A DNA stretch of 64,000 bases. Origin: Mycobacterium sp. NBC_00419 (GTDB lineage Bacteria > Actinomycetota > Actinomycetes > Mycobacteriales > Mycobacteriaceae). This document shows positions 1 to 9,641 of the stretch, one piece after another (the stretch's first letter is position 1; each line of letters begins with the position of its first letter). Under the pieces are notes generated by a model. The model had not been told where the DNA came from. It saw only the letters and a program-made list of their open reading frames with translations, and made no database searches. The stretch spans positions 3,534,001-3,598,000 of the forward strand of contig NZ_CP107931.1 in NCBI RefSeq assembly GCF_036023875.1. The letters run 5' to 3'. The position numbers and the translations under genes are program-made.

Positions 1-11
1 GACCAGTTCGG

Positions 12-761
12 CTACACCCGGCGGTTGAACCGGCTGGCGCTGGCCTGATCGCGCGGCCGCATCACGACCTGGTCGATGTCGACGTGGGACGGGCGCGACG
101 CCACGAAACCGATCACGTCGGCGACATCCTGGGCCACCAGCGGGGTGATGCCGTTGTAGACGGCCCGCGCCCGGTCCTCGTCGCCGCCGAAGCGCACCAG
201 CGAGAACTCGGTCAGCACCGCGCCGGCGGCGACCTCGGTCAGCCGGATCGGCTTGCCCAGCAGCTCGCCACGCAGCGTCCGGTGCAGTGCGCCCTGGGCG
301 TGCTTCGCGGCGGTGTAGCCGCCGCCGTTGTCGTAAACCTCCAGTGCGGCAGTCGATGTCACCGTGACGATCAGCCCGTCACCGGAGGCGATCAGTTTGG
401 GCAACAGGGCACGGGTGACCCGCAGGGTGCCCAGGACGTTGGTTTCCCACATCCAGCGCCAGTTCTCCAGGTCGGCCTCGGCGATCGGTTCGAGTCCTTT
501 GGCCCCGCCGGCATTGTTGACCAGCACGTCTACCCGGGTCAGTGCTGCGGCCAGCGCCTCGACCGCGGCGTCGTCTGTGACGTCGGCCACAATCGCAGTT
601 CCACCGAGCTCGTCGGCCAGCCTTTGGATACGGTCTGCTCGGCGAGCCACGGCCACCACGTGAAAGCCTTGAGCGGCAAGTGTTTTCGCGGTCGCTTCGC
701 CGATTCCGGAGCTGGCGCCGGTCACCACGGCCACGCGAGAATGGGCATCTGGAGTCGTCAT
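12..761 (-). CDS. SDR family NAD(P)-dependent oxidoreductase
   Basis: This 249-residue classical short-chain dehydrogenase resembles E. coli YdfG and corresponds to M. tuberculosis Rv0484c. The N-terminal cofactor motif TGASSGIGEATA lies near residue 14, NNAG follows in the Rossmann core, and the catalytic set includes the serine in TVTSTAALE and YTAAK (YxxxK). The substrate is not evident; the family reduces or oxidises hydroxy acids and 3-hydroxy compounds in the cytosol. The reading frame stays open far upstream on this strand, but homology begins at the ATG at 761. A TAGAGT element lies 7 nt before that ATG, which supports it as a leaderless start. It is divergent from the ROK regulator gene. 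Confidence 0.9.
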   Translation of the reverse strand: MTTPDAHSRVAVVTGASSGIGEATAKTLAAQGFHVVAVARRADRIQRLADELGGTAIVADVTDDAAVEALAAALTRVDVLVNNAGGAKGLEPIAEADLENWRWMWETNVLGTLRVTRALLPKLIASGDGLIVTVTSTAALEVYDNGGGYTAAKHAQGALHRTLRGELLGKPIRLTEVAAGAVLTEFSLVRFGGDEDRARAVYNGITPLVAQDVADVIGFVASRPSHVDIDQVVMRPRDQASASRFNRRV

Positions 762-768
762 CGGACCA

Positions 769-774
769 ACTCTA
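769..774 (-). promoter_or_regulatory. Leaderless -10 element of the SDR gene
   Basis: TAGAGT on the minus strand is followed by a 7-nt spacer and the ATG at 761. This TANNNT-N6-8-start arrangement is typical of leaderless mycobacterial genes. Confidence 0.6.
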
Positions 775-956
775 GTAACTGTGCTAAGTTCTTCGCGTGA
801 TCCGTATCGGTCTGACCAGCTGTCTGGTCGCGCACACCGCGTGTTGTTGTCGCGCGATTCGCTGCGTCTGACCCGACCGGACACTTCTTCTTCGTCCCGA
901 TCAAGTCGCCAGGCGTGGCACAGGACCCGCCCCCCAGACTCGAGAAGGACACCCCA

Positions 957-2246
957 GTGCGCACCACAACTCTCCCCTCCCATAGCCCCGTCCGCACCGC
1001 TGCCGCACGGCCGCATCCGCTGCGGACCCGCCACCACATCATCGCCCCGTCGCTGCGGATCCCCGAAGCGGCCACGGCAGCGGTATTCGCCGCCGTCCGC
1101 CAGCGCGGCGCCATCGCCCGCGACGTCATCGCCCAGGTCACCAAGCTCTCGATCGCCACGGTCAACCGCCAGGTCACCGCACTGCTGGATGCCGGGGTCC
1201 TGCGTGAACGCGCCGACCTCGCCGTCTCCGGTGCGATCGGCCGGCCGCGGGTGCCCGTCGAGGTCAACCACGAGCCGTTCCTGACCCTGGGCATCCACAT
1301 CGGCGCACGCACCACCAGCATTGTGGCCACCGACCTGTTCGGCCGCACCCTCGACGCCGTCGAAACGCCCACCCCGCGTGGCGGCCAGGCCCAGGCCCTG
1401 GCTTCGCTGGCCGGCAGCGCCCGGCGCTACCTGAGCCGCTGGCATCGCCGTCGTCCGCTGTGGGTGGGCGTGGCCATCGGCGGCGTGGTCGACAGCGTCA
1501 CCGGCCATGTCGACCATCCGCGGCTCGGCTGGACTCAGGCCCCGGTCGGCCCGGTGCTGGCGGAGACGCTGGGCCTGCCGGTATCGGTGGCCTCGCACGT
1601 CGATGCGATGGCCGGTGCGGAACTGCTGCTCGGGATGCGCCGCGCACCGTCGCCGACAGCGAGCACGCTGTACGTATATGCCCGTGAGACAGTCGGTTTC
1701 GCTCTGGTGATCGGCGGACGGGTGCACAGCCCGGCCAGTGGCCCCGGCACCATCGCCGCGCTGCCGGTGCAATCGGACATCCTCGGCGGCACAGGTCAGC
1801 TGGAATCCACCGTCAGCGACGAAGCCGTTCTGGCCGCCGCCCGTAAGCGCGGACTCATCCCCGCCGCCGGGCCGAGTGCCACGATGTCGACGCTGTTGCG
1901 TACCGCGCGACAAGGCGACCAGCCCGAGACCACCGCAGCCCGTGAACTGCTGCAGGAGCGGGCCCGGGTGTTGGGCGGCGCGGTGGCGCTGCTGCGCGAC
2001 ATGCTCAACCCCGACGATGTGATCGTCGGCGGCCAGGCCTTCACTGAGTATCCCGAAGGGATGCAGCACGTGGAGGCCGCGTTCGCCGAGCGTTCGGTGC
2101 TGTCGGCCCGCGACATCCGGGTCACCGCGTTCGGCAACCGCGTGCAGGAGGCCGGTGCGGGCATCGTGTCGCTGGGCGGGCTCTACGCCGATCCGATCGG
2201 AGCGTTGCGGCGTTCGCAGAACCGTCGCCCCGACGTGTCGGCCTGA
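957..2246 (+). CDS. ROK family transcriptional regulator
   Basis: This 429-residue protein is a NagC/XylR-type ROK regulator corresponding to Rv0485. An N-terminal winged-helix segment (about residues 40-110, with IARDVIAQVTKLSIATVNRQ) is followed by an actin-fold sugar-kinase-like domain. The ATP and sugar motifs are degenerate; the LGIHIGARTTSIVATDLFG stretch stands where kinases have DxGGT, so I infer it regulates and does not phosphorylate. I chose GTG at 957 because AGAAGGA precedes it by about 7 nt; an in-frame GTG at 915 would add 14 residues. It lies directly upstream of mshA on the same strand. The effector is unknown. Confidence 0.85.
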   Translation: MRTTTLPSHSPVRTAAARPHPLRTRHHIIAPSLRIPEAATAAVFAAVRQRGAIARDVIAQVTKLSIATVNRQVTALLDAGVLRERADLAVSGAIGRPRVPVEVNHEPFLTLGIHIGARTTSIVATDLFGRTLDAVETPTPRGGQAQALASLAGSARRYLSRWHRRRPLWVGVAIGGVVDSVTGHVDHPRLGWTQAPVGPVLAETLGLPVSVASHVDAMAGAELLLGMRRAPSPTASTLYVYARETVGFALVIGGRVHSPASGPGTIAALPVQSDILGGTGQLESTVSDEAVLAAARKRGLIPAAGPSATMSTLLRTARQGDQPETTAARELLQERARVLGGAVALLRDMLNPDDVIVGGQAFTEYPEGMQHVEAAFAERSVLSARDIRVTAFGNRVQEAGAGIVSLGGLYADPIGALRRSQNRRPDVSA

Positions 2247-2250
2247 GGCT

Positions 2251-2271
2251 GCCGCCGGCACTGCCGGTGGC
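2251..2271 (+). terminator. GC-rich hairpin after the ROK gene
   Basis: GCCGCCGGC and GCCGGTGGC pair as a 9-bp stem with one G-U type mismatch and a 3-nt loop, 4 nt after the stop codon. There is no T-tract, so it could be a tract-less mycobacterial terminator or an mRNA-stabilising hairpin between the ROK gene and mshA. Confidence 0.35.
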
Positions 2272-2311
2272 CTGAGCGGGTGCCGGCTGCGGCGGGTGTA
2301 AAGATGGAGGC

Positions 2312-3649
2312 GTGCGGCACGCCCGGGATCTGAGCGATGGCTCGGCCGATGTGCTGCCCCGCCGTGTGGCCGTGGTGTCGGTGCACACCTCACCGCTGGC
2401 CCAGCCGGGCACCGGTGACGCCGGCGGAATGAACGTCTACGTGCTGCAAACCGCGCTGCATATGGCCCGTCGCGGCGTCGAGGTGGAGATCTTCACCAGG
2501 GCCACGTCGTCGGCTGATCCGGCCGTGGTTCGGGTAGCGCCGGGGGTCCTGGTGCGCAACGTGGTCGCCGGCCCGTTCGAGGGTCTCGACAAGTACGACC
2601 TGCCCACCCAGTTGTGCGCGTTCACCGCGGGGGTGCTGCGCGCCGAGGCCAACCATGAGCCCGGCTACTACGACGTCGTGCACTCGCACTACTGGTTATC
2701 CGGTCAGGTCGGGTGGCTGGCCCGCGACCGGTGGGCGGTGCCGTTGGTGCACACCAGTCACACCTTGGCCGCGGTGAAGAACGCGGCACTGGCCGACGGC
2801 GACGCACCGGAGCCGCCGTTGCGCGCGGTGGGCGAGCAGCAGGTGGTCGACGAGGCCGACCGCCTGATCGTGAACACCGATGATGAAGCCCGCCAACTGG
2901 TTTCGTTGCACAACGCCGACCCGGACCGGATCGACATCGTCCACCCGGGGGTCGATCTGGAGACTTTCAGTCCGGGGGACAGGCGCGCCGCGCGCGCCGC
3001 GATCGGGCTGGCGCCGCACGAGAAGGTGGTCGCGTTCGTCGGCCGTATCCAACCGCTGAAAGCGCCGGACGTGTTGTTGCGGGCCGCCGCGCTGCTGCCC
3101 GATGTGCGGGTGCTCATCGCCGGCGGACCGTCGGGAAGCGGCCTGGCCGCCCCCGATGCGCTCGCCGGGCTGGCCGCCGAATTGGGTATCACCGAACGGG
3201 TGACGTTCCTGCCGCCGCAATCACGCGAAAGCCTCGTCAACGTCTACCGCGCCGCCGATCTCGTGGCGGTGCCCAGCTATTCGGAGTCGTTCGGGTTGGT
3301 CGCCGTCGAAGCGCAGGCCTGCGGCACGCCGGTGGTGGCCGCGTCGGTCGGCGGCTTGCCGGTGGCGGTGGCCGACGGGGTCAGCGGCAGCCTGGTGCCC
3401 GGCCATGATCCCGATCAGTGGGCCGCCGCCATCAACGCGCTGCTGCGCCGCGACCCCGCAGAGCTGAGCCGCGGCGCCGTCGAACACGCGCGAAAGTTCT
3501 CCTGGGACAACACCGTTGATGGCTTGCTGGCCAGCTACGGCCGGGCGATCACCGACTATGCCAGCACGCACCGGCACAGCGCCGCCCGCGACCTGCTGGC
3601 CCGGCGCAACGGGCGCCGGTGGACGATGCGCAGAGGAGTGCGGGCGTGA
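2312..3649 (+). CDS. mshA: D-inositol-3-phosphate glycosyltransferase (mycothiol synthesis)
   Basis: MshA (445 residues) transfers GlcNAc from UDP-GlcNAc to 1L-myo-inositol 1-phosphate, the first step of mycothiol synthesis in the cytosol. The GT-B fold is shown by the N-terminal block [18 protein letters not shown] (acceptor and nucleotide loop), the [11 protein letters not shown] segment that opens the C-terminal domain, and the EX7E-type block [20 protein letters not shown]. Length is close to the family norm (about 430-480). The assigned GTG start has a purine-rich stretch only one base upstream, so the first few residues are uncertain. The last 4 bp overlap the next gene (GTGA), which implies coupled translation. 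Confidence 0.95.
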   Translation: MRHARDLSDGSADVLPRRVAVVSVHTSPLAQPGTGDAGGMNVYVLQTALHMARRGVEVEIFTRATSSADPAVVRVAPGVLVRNVVAGPFEGLDKYDLPTQLCAFTAGVLRAEANHEPGYYDVVHSHYWLSGQVGWLARDRWAVPLVHTSHTLAAVKNAALADGDAPEPPLRAVGEQQVVDEADRLIVNTDDEARQLVSLHNADPDRIDIVHPGVDLETFSPGDRRAARAAIGLAPHEKVVAFVGRIQPLKAPDVLLRAAALLPDVRVLIAGGPSGSGLAAPDALAGLAAELGITERVTFLPPQSRESLVNVYRAADLVAVPSYSESFGLVAVEAQACGTPVVAASVGGLPVAVADGVSGSLVPGHDPDQWAAAINALLRRDPAELSRGAVEHARKFSWDNTVDGLLASYGRAITDYASTHRHSAARDLLARRNGRRWTMRRGVRA

Positions 3650-4158
3650 GACAGGCCACCGCCCAGCAGATCATCGAGAAGACGCTGATCGACAACGACC
3701 TGACGTACACCCGGTTCGAGGGTTCCCACGGCGGGCTGCCCGGCCTGATCGTGGAGCTGCCCGGGGAGCGCAAGCTCAAGACCAACACCCTGCTGAGCAT
3801 CGGCGAGCACTCGGTACGTGTCGAGGCCTTCGTCTGCCGCCAGCCCGACGAGAACCACCAGGGTGTCTACCGCTTCCTGCTCAAGCGCAATCGCCGGCTC
3901 TACGGTGTGGCCTACACGCTGGACAACATCGGTGACATCTACCTGATCGGTCGGATCGCCCTGGAGGCCGTCACCCCTGACGAGATCGACCGGGTGCTCG
4001 GGCAGGTACTCGAAGCGGTCGACACCGACTTCAACACGCTGCTGGAACTGGGCTTCAAGTCGTCCATCCAGAAGGAGTGGGCGTGGCGGGTGGCCCGGGG
4101 CGAGTCGTTGACGAACCTGCAAGCCTTCGAGCATCTGATTTCCGAAGACGACGACTGA
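3646..4158 (+). CDS. YbjN domain-containing protein
   Basis: This 170-residue cytosolic protein corresponds to Rv0487 and carries the YbjN/CesT-like fold: an N-terminal helix ([15 protein letters not shown]), antiparallel strands with [20 protein letters not shown], and a C-terminal helix ending in an acidic tail. No catalytic residues are visible; members are thought of as chaperone-like or regulatory. The GTG start overlaps the mshA stop by 4 bp and is preceded by AGAGGAG. The coupling to mshA is notable, but a role in mycothiol metabolism is only inferred from position. Confidence 0.85.
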   Translation: MRQATAQQIIEKTLIDNDLTYTRFEGSHGGLPGLIVELPGERKLKTNTLLSIGEHSVRVEAFVCRQPDENHQGVYRFLLKRNRRLYGVAYTLDNIGDIYLIGRIALEAVTPDEIDRVLGQVLEAVDTDFNTLLELGFKSSIQKEWAWRVARGESLTNLQAFEHLISEDDD

Positions 4159-4227
4159 TCTCTGCGGCTGGGCGCCGGAGTCGATGACGATCGCGACGGC
4201 TGAAGCAGGCCGTGAGAGACTTTTGTC

Positions 4228-4983
4228 ATGGCTTCAGATCCTGCGGCGACCCTGATCCTGCTCCGGCACGGCGAGAGCGAATGGAATGCGCTCAACCTGT
4301 TCACCGGCTGGGTGGACGTCGACCTGACCGACAAGGGCCGCGCCGAGGCGGTGCGTGGCGGTACGTTGCTGGCCGAACAGGGCGTGCTGCCCGATGTCCT
4401 GTACACCTCGTTGCTGCGACGCGCGATCACGACCGCGCACCTGGCGCTGGATGCCGCGGACCGGCTGTGGATTCCGGTGCAGCGCGACTGGCGGCTCAAC
4501 GAGCGCCACTACGGCGCGTTGCAGGGCCTGGACAAGGCCGAAACCAAGGAGAAGTACGGCGACGAGCAGTTCATGCTGTGGCGCCGCAGCTACGACACCC
4601 CGCCGCCGCCCATCGAGAAGGGCAGCAAGTACAGCCAGGACGCCGACCCGCGCTACGCCGATATCGGCGGCGGCCCGCTGACCGAATGCCTGGCAGACGT
4701 GGTCGCCCGGTTCGTGCCCTACTTCGAAGACACCGTCGTGCCGGACCTGCGGGCGGGCAAGACGGTGCTGATCGTCGCGCACGGCAATTCGCTGCGGGCG
4801 TTGGTGAAGTACCTCGACGGCATGTCCGAGGACGACGTCGTGGGCCTGAACATCCCGACCGGGATTCCGCTGCGGTACGACCTGGACGCCGACCTCAAGC
4901 CCCTGGTGGCCGGCGGCACCTACCTCGATCCCGAGGCCGCCGCGGCCGGTGCGGCCGCAGTCGCCAACCAGGGCGCAAAGTAG
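4228..4983 (+). CDS. gpm1: 2,3-bisphosphoglycerate-dependent phosphoglycerate mutase
   Basis: This 251-residue glycolytic enzyme interconverts 3- and 2-phosphoglycerate. The histidine-phosphatase motif [10 protein letters not shown] places the phosphorylated His at residue 14, and the family signatures [12 protein letters not shown] and [17 protein letters not shown] (second catalytic His) are intact. Length matches the dPGM family (about 250), so this is the true mutase and not one of the short phosphatase paralogues. In M. tuberculosis a LysE-type gene lies between the YbjN-like gene and gpm1; it is absent here. Cytosolic and probably housekeeping. Confidence 0.96.
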   Translation: MASDPAATLILLRHGESEWNALNLFTGWVDVDLTDKGRAEAVRGGTLLAEQGVLPDVLYTSLLRRAITTAHLALDAADRLWIPVQRDWRLNERHYGALQGLDKAETKEKYGDEQFMLWRRSYDTPPPPIEKGSKYSQDADPRYADIGGGPLTECLADVVARFVPYFEDTVVPDLRAGKTVLIVAHGNSLRALVKYLDGMSEDDVVGLNIPTGIPLRYDLDADLKPLVAGGTYLDPEAAAAGAAAVANQGAK

Positions 4984-5014
4984 CCCTCCACCGCGGCCCG
5001 TTCGGCGAACACGG

Positions 5015-5094
5015 GGTGAACAGCGATGAAATACATCGGCCGGGGTGTGTGACGTATCCCGAATTGGCCGCACGCTGCTGGGATGACGTTCACC
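5015..5094 (+). promoter_or_regulatory. Candidate RegX3 boxes upstream of senX3
   Basis: GGTGAAC at 5015-5021 and its exact reverse complement GTTCACC at 5088-5094 flank the senX3 promoter region. Heptamers of this kind are the half-sites I associate with PhoB-like RegX3, which is known to control its own operon. The distal copy sits about 20-26 bp before the start codon, where a bound regulator would contact polymerase. The assignment is by motif only. Confidence 0.4.
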
Positions 5095-5101
5095 GAATGC
5101 G

Positions 5102-5107
5102 TACGAT
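5102..5107 (+). promoter_or_regulatory. Leaderless -10 element of senX3
   Basis: TACGAT is followed by exactly 6 nt and the GTG start at 5114. It supports that start codon and a leaderless senX3-regX3 transcript. Confidence 0.6.
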
Positions 5108-5113
5108 TTTCGT

Positions 5114-6316
5114 GTGAGTGTTGTTTCGGTGGCACTACTGGTCACCGTCGCGGCGCTAGGTGCGCTCGCGCTTGGTCTCGGTATCGGGGCCGGACTCACC
5201 CCACGCATCCTCGAGCGCAGACAGCGCCGGGCGATCACCGAAGCCGGCATCACCGTCTCCCAGATGTTGCAGCATGTGGTGGCGCTGGCCCCGATCGGCA
5301 TGGTCGTCGTCGACAGCATGCGCGACGTGGTGTTCATCAACGACCGAGCGGTGGAGCTGGGTCTGGTGCGTGACCGGTTGCTCGACGAGCGGGCCTGGAA
5401 GGCCGCCCAGCACACACTGTCCACCGGCGAGGACGTCGAGGTCGACCTGTCGCCCCCGCGGCGGGCCCCTGCGGGCCGATCCGGTCTGTCGGTGCGCGGC
5501 CACGTGCGGTTGCTCAGCGAGCAGGATCCGCGCTTCGCCGTGGTCTACCTCGACGACCAGTCCGAGCAGGCCCGTATGGAGGCCAGCAGGCGCGACTTCG
5601 TCGCCAATGTCAGCCACGAACTCAAGACCCCGGTCGCCGCGATGGGCGTGCTGGCCGAGGCTCTGCTGGAATCCACCGACGACCCCGACACTGTGCACCG
5701 CTTCGGCGAGAAGATCCTCACCGAGTCCCAGCGGCTGGCCAGTATGGTCGGTGAGCTGATCGAGCTGTCCCGGCTGCAGGGCGCCGAGCCGCTGCCAGAA
5801 CTCGAGGTGGTCGACGTCGATAGTGTTGTCAGCGAAGCGATTTCGCGGCACAAGGTGGCCGCTGACACCGCCGACATCATGGTGACCACCGATGCCCCGA
5901 GCGGTTTGCAGGTGCTCGGCGACCAGGGCCTGTTGGCCACCGCGCTGGCCAACCTGATCTCCAATGCGATCGCGTACTCCCCGGATGGGTCCCGGGTGTC
6001 GATCTCGCGGCGCCGTCGTGGCGAAAACGTCGAGATCGCTGTCACCGACCGCGGGATCGGCATCGCCCGCGCCGATCAGGAGCGCGTCTTCGAACGGTTC
6101 TTCCGCGCCGACAAGGCCCGCTCGCGCGCTACCGGCGGCACGGGATTGGGGCTGGCCATCGTCAAGCACGTGGCGGCCAACCACAACGGCACCATCCGGC
6201 TGTGGAGCCAGCCCGGCACCGGTTCGACCTTCACCCTGTCCATTCCCGCCTACACCGACAACGACGACGAGCCGACCAACCTGACGGCCCGTGACGAGGA
6301 GAAAGAAATCCAATGA
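5114..6316 (+). CDS. senX3: Sensor histidine kinase SenX3 (phosphate sensing)
   Basis: This 400-residue membrane kinase phosphorylates RegX3 under phosphate limitation. Residues 5-28 form a membrane segment, about 45-150 a PAS domain, and 160-225 the HisKA domain with phospho-acceptor His168 in [12 protein letters not shown]. The catalytic ATPase part shows N, G1 and G2 boxes ([27 protein letters not shown]). No sensor loop of useful size is present outside the membrane, consistent with control by the Pst system through PAS/PhoU. The stop overlaps regX3 by 4 bp (ATGA). Confidence 0.95.
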   Translation: MSVVSVALLVTVAALGALALGLGIGAGLTPRILERRQRRAITEAGITVSQMLQHVVALAPIGMVVVDSMRDVVFINDRAVELGLVRDRLLDERAWKAAQHTLSTGEDVEVDLSPPRRAPAGRSGLSVRGHVRLLSEQDPRFAVVYLDDQSEQARMEASRRDFVANVSHELKTPVAAMGVLAEALLESTDDPDTVHRFGEKILTESQRLASMVGELIELSRLQGAEPLPELEVVDVDSVVSEAISRHKVAADTADIMVTTDAPSGLQVLGDQGLLATALANLISNAIAYSPDGSRVSISRRRRGENVEIAVTDRGIGIARADQERVFERFFRADKARSRATGGTGLGLAIVKHVAANHNGTIRLWSQPGTGSTFTLSIPAYTDNDDEPTNLTARDEEKEIQ

Positions 6317-6999
6317 CCAATGTTTTGATCGTCGAGGACGAGGAGTCGCTGGCCGACCCGCTGGCGTTCCTGCTCCGCAAAGAGGGTTTCGAGGCCACCG
6401 TCGTGGGTGACGGGCCGTCTGCGCTGGCCGAATTCGACCGGGCTGGCGCCGACATCGTGCTGCTGGATCTGATGCTGCCCGGTATGACCGGCACCGACGT
6501 CTGTAAGCAGCTGCGCGCCCGATCCAGCGTGCCGGTGATCATGGTGACCGCCCGCGACAGTGAGATCGACAAGGTGGTGGGGCTCGAACTCGGCGCCGAC
6601 GACTACGTCACCAAGCCGTACTCGGCGCGCGAGCTGATCGCCCGCATCCGCGCGGTGCTGCGTCGCGGAACCGAGGCTGACGACTCCACCCTCGGCGATG
6701 CCATCCTGGAGGCCGGCCCGGTGCGGATGGACGTCGAACGGCACGTCGTCACCGTCAACGGCGATCCGATTACGTTGCCGCTCAAGGAGTTCGATCTCCT
6801 CGAGTACCTGATGCGCAACAGCGGCCGGGTGCTGACCCGCGGCCAGTTGATCGACCGGGTGTGGGGCGCCGACTACGTCGGCGACACCAAGACCCTCGAC
6901 GTGCACGTCAAGCGGCTGCGATCGAAGATCGAGGCCGACCCCGCCAACCCGGTGCATCTGGTCACCGTGCGCGGCCTGGGCTACAAGCTGGAGGGCTGA
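6313..6999 (+). CDS. regX3: Response regulator RegX3
   Basis: This 228-residue OmpR/PhoB-type regulator controls phosphate-starvation genes. The receiver domain has the acidic pocket (VEDEE), phospho-acceptor Asp52 in LLDLMLPG, and the switch lysine in [15 protein letters not shown]. The C-terminal winged helix contains [15 protein letters not shown] and [11 protein letters not shown], the usual recognition-helix region. It begins inside the senX3 stop (4-bp overlap). The mycobacterial interspersed repeats that separate these genes in M. tuberculosis are not present. Confidence 0.96.
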   Translation: MTNVLIVEDEESLADPLAFLLRKEGFEATVVGDGPSALAEFDRAGADIVLLDLMLPGMTGTDVCKQLRARSSVPVIMVTARDSEIDKVVGLELGADDYVTKPYSARELIARIRAVLRRGTEADDSTLGDAILEAGPVRMDVERHVVTVNGDPITLPLKEFDLLEYLMRNSGRVLTRGQLIDRVWGADYVGDTKTLDVHVKRLRSKIEADPANPVHLVTVRGLGYKLEG

Positions 7000-7020
7000 G
7001 CCCGGGCTGGGCGACCAGCC

Positions 7021-8601
7021 TCAGTAGGCGCCGTCGCTGTACAGCACGGCGCGCACCGTCTTGGCGATGATCACCAGGTCCTGCCACAGTGACCAGTTCT
7101 CGACGTAGGTGAGGTCCAGGCGCACCGCGTCCTCGATCTGGAGGTTGGACCGTCCGCTGACCTGCCACAGGCCGGTCAGGCCCGGCTTGACTGCCAGCCG
7201 GCGGCGCACCAGGTCGTCGTAGGAGTCGACCTCGCGGCGCACCTGCGGCCGCGGACCCACCACGCTCATCTCACCGCGCAGCACGTTGAGGAACTGAGGC
7301 AGTTCGTCGATGCTGAACTTGCGCAGGAACCTGCCCACCGGCGTGACGCGCGGGTCGTTCTTGACCTTCCAGAACAGCGGGTTGCTCTCGGTGGCCGCGA
7401 TCATGGCGGCCGCGCGGGCGTCCGAGCCGTCGAACATGCTGCGGAACTTGAACATCTTGAACGTGGTGCCGTTGAGGCCGATGCGTTCGGAGACGTAGAA
7501 GACCGGGCCAGGGCTCGACAGCCGCACCGCCAGTGCCGCGGCCAGGAACACCGGCGACATGACGAGCAGCACCACCGCGGTGAATGCGATGTCGAACGCC
7601 CGCTTGGCCTGCGAGTTGGCCCGGTTGTACTGCGGCTTGGTGACCTCGAGCATCGCCATGCCCGCCACCGGGCGGCTGCGCAGCCGCTGCTCGGCGACAT
7701 CGACCAGACCGGGGGCGACGATGAGGTCGACGCCCAGTGAGTCCAGTTCCCAGATCAGGCGGCGGATCTCGGTGTGGCGCAGGTGCTCGGTCGCGGCCAG
7801 CGCCACCGTTCCGACGCCGGTCCTGCGGACCGCGTCGACGACGGCCTCGTCCATCCCGACGACCGGGATGGCGGTGCTTCCGACGGTGACGGTGTCGGCG
7901 TCGTCGAGGGGGCCGGTCGGGGTGCAGATACCGACCACCTGGTAGCCGGCCTCAGGATCCTTGGCGAAGGTGGTGGCGATCTCGGCGGCCACCTTCGGTG
8001 TACCGACCACGAGCACCGAGGTGAGGTCCTCGCCACGCATCCGGCGACGCGAGGTCTTGCGGCGCCAGTAGCGCCTGCTGAACATCAGGCCCACCACGCC
8101 GAGTGGCAGGGCGATGGCGAGGTAGCCGCGGGACAGTTCGATGTGCAGCAACATCGAGATGATGGCCACGAGCCCGAACAGCTGGAAGGTGGCCAGCGCG
8201 ATGATCGCGTATTCCTCGCTGCCGTGGCCGACGACCCGGGGCGACCGGCTGCCGACGAGGCTCAGGAACGTCATCCACAGCATGGCAAGCACCACGGAGA
8301 CGACGGTGTAGCCCAACTCGGGCGAGCCCGGCCAGGGGAAGCCGAGGTCAGGCGGCTGGCTGGCGAAGCGCAGTTGCCCGGCCGCGACGGCCAGGCAAAT
8401 GATCACACAATCGCTGAGCAACAGCTTGCGCGCGTAGAAGCGATGCCGGATCTCGCGATCTGAGCGAATTATCCCGGATGTCAGCGGCAGTGAATCGTCG
8501 CCAAAATCATGCTCAGTTTTGTAGCTACGGCGAATCTTGGATTGCAGCAAAACCCGCTTGCTATTGGGCGAACTGATGATTTCGGAGGTCAAAGCTAACA
8601 A
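7021..8601 (-). CDS. Polyprenyl-phosphate sugar-1-phosphate transferase (WcaJ/ExoY type)
   Basis: This 526-residue membrane enzyme is expected to transfer a hexose-1-phosphate from a nucleotide sugar to undecaprenyl or decaprenyl phosphate, starting an exopolysaccharide or glycan. About four N-terminal membrane segments lie between residues 60 and 175. A CoA-binding-like Rossmann region (SVLVVGTPKVAAEIA) follows, then the bacterial sugar transferase domain from about 335: KRAFDIAFTA, the SPGPVFY loop, FKMFKFRSM, KFSIDELPQ, VGPRP and LAVKPGLTGLWQVSGR. The TTG start at 8601 has no clear ribosome site, so the first 50 residues are uncertain. M. tuberculosis has other genes at this locus, so this is an accessory insertion. 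A CRP-type site lies about 95 bp upstream. Confidence 0.88.
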   Translation of the reverse strand: MLALTSEIISSPNSKRVLLQSKIRRSYKTEHDFGDDSLPLTSGIIRSDREIRHRFYARKLLLSDCVIICLAVAAGQLRFASQPPDLGFPWPGSPELGYTVVSVVLAMLWMTFLSLVGSRSPRVVGHGSEEYAIIALATFQLFGLVAIISMLLHIELSRGYLAIALPLGVVGLMFSRRYWRRKTSRRRMRGEDLTSVLVVGTPKVAAEIATTFAKDPEAGYQVVGICTPTGPLDDADTVTVGSTAIPVVGMDEAVVDAVRRTGVGTVALAATEHLRHTEIRRLIWELDSLGVDLIVAPGLVDVAEQRLRSRPVAGMAMLEVTKPQYNRANSQAKRAFDIAFTAVVLLVMSPVFLAAALAVRLSSPGPVFYVSERIGLNGTTFKMFKFRSMFDGSDARAAAMIAATESNPLFWKVKNDPRVTPVGRFLRKFSIDELPQFLNVLRGEMSVVGPRPQVRREVDSYDDLVRRRLAVKPGLTGLWQVSGRSNLQIEDAVRLDLTYVENWSLWQDLVIIAKTVRAVLYSDGAY

Positions 8602-8695
8602 CCAAGTCTCTTAGGGGGACATCGGCACCGTCCCCCCGAATGGCGCGCTAGCTAAGAACACTAGGTGCGTAGCGGAAAAGCGGCAACTAGCCGGA

Positions 8696-8713
8696 TTGTG
8701 ATGTACCTCACAA
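8696..8713 (-). promoter_or_regulatory. Perfect CRP/cAMP-receptor-type operator
   Basis: The sequence is TTGTGA-N6-TCACAA, a perfect 18-bp palindrome that contains the TGTGA-N6-TCACA consensus recognised by mycobacterial CRP (Rv3676 family). It lies after the stop codon of the minus-strand gene at 8797-9573 and about 95 bp before the sugar transferase start, so the transferase is the only sensible target. Confidence 0.75.
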
Positions 8714-8796
8714 AGAAAATTTTCGCTAGTGCAAACACAGCAAAGTCACAGTGGAGCGTTACGGAATGCGGATCGAGATGATCCTGCAGGTGGGGG

Positions 8797-9573
8797 CTAC
8801 TGCGCAGCGCGCGTGGCGGGGTGCACCGCGATCAGCGGGAAACCACTGCGCCGTTTGCACATCGCCGCCAGTTCGGCGTAGGCCTTTTCGCCCAGTAACT
8901 CGGTCAACTCGGGGGCGTAGGACTGCCACACCTGCTTCTCGCCGACGTGCGCGGCGGGGTCACCAGTGCAGTACCAGTGCAGGTCCGCGCCACCCTCACC
9001 CCAGCCGCGCCGGTCGTACTCGGTGATGGTGGTCCGCAGGATTTCGGTGCCGTCAGGCCTGGTGACCCACTCCTGGCTCCGACGAATCGGCAGCTGCCAG
9101 CACACCTCGGGCTTCATCGTCAGCGGCTCGACCCCCAGCTTGAGGGCCTTGGTGTGCAGCGAGCAGCCGACACCGGCGCCGAAGCCGGGCCGGTTGAGGA
9201 AGATGCAGGCGCCCTTGTACTTGCGGGTGCGCAGGTTGGGCTTGTCGTCGTATTCGTCCATCTCGAGGTAGCCCTTGCGGCCGAGCCCCTTGTCGCGGAA
9301 CTGCCAGTCGGCGTCGGTGAGCTGCTTGACGGCGTCGTCGAGCTTGGCGATGTCGTCGTCGTCGGACAGGAAGGCCCCATGGGAGCAGCAGCCGTCGTCC
9401 GGGCGGCCTTCGACGGTGCCCTTGCACGCCGGCGTGCCGAACACGCAGGTCCAGTGCGAGAGCAGCCAGGTCAGATCCGCTGCGATCACGTGCTCGGGAT
9501 TGTCCGGGTCGAAGAACTCCACCCATTCGCGGGGGAAGTCCAGTTCAACCTCGCCAGGGTGCCCATGCGTCAC
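8797..9573 (-). CDS. Conserved cysteine-rich protein (Rv0495c-like)
   Basis: This 258-residue cytosolic protein is the counterpart of Rv0495c, whose function I do not know. Eight or more cysteines are spread as clusters: [48 protein letters not shown] and AAMCKRRSG. The spacing and the accompanying histidines suggest metal or iron-sulfur binding, but no named motif fits. GTG at 9573 is chosen because TACCGT lies 7 nt upstream and no ATG is suitably placed. It is divergent from ppx across 68 bp with both promoters leaderless. Confidence 0.85.
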   Translation of the reverse strand: MTHGHPGEVELDFPREWVEFFDPDNPEHVIAADLTWLLSHWTCVFGTPACKGTVEGRPDDGCCSHGAFLSDDDDIAKLDDAVKQLTDADWQFRDKGLGRKGYLEMDEYDDKPNLRTRKYKGACIFLNRPGFGAGVGCSLHTKALKLGVEPLTMKPEVCWQLPIRRSQEWVTRPDGTEILRTTITEYDRRGWGEGGADLHWYCTGDPAAHVGEKQVWQSYAPELTELLGEKAYAELAAMCKRRSGFPLIAVHPATRAAQ

Positions 9574-9580
9574 AGTGGTA

Positions 9581-9586
9581 ACGGTA
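9581..9586 (-). promoter_or_regulatory. Leaderless -10 element of the Rv0495c-like gene
   Basis: TACCGT on the minus strand lies 7 nt before the GTG at 9573. Confidence 0.5.
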
Positions 9587-9629
9587 GACGAAATCTCTGC
9601 GCCCCGAATCTTGGGCGGGCCACTACAGA

Positions 9630-9635
9630 TAGGTT
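9630..9635 (+). promoter_or_regulatory. Leaderless -10 element of ppx
   Basis: TAGGTT lies 6 nt before the GTG at 9642 and supports this start over downstream candidates. Confidence 0.6.
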
Positions 9636-9641
9636 GGTCAC

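Noticed and set aside
762..2393. Long minus-strand open frame extending the SDR gene to 793 codons
   Set aside because: Only the last 249 codons show protein homology. The rest is antisense to the ROK regulator and reads as Arg/Gly/His-rich low-complexity sequence typical of high-G+C shadow frames.
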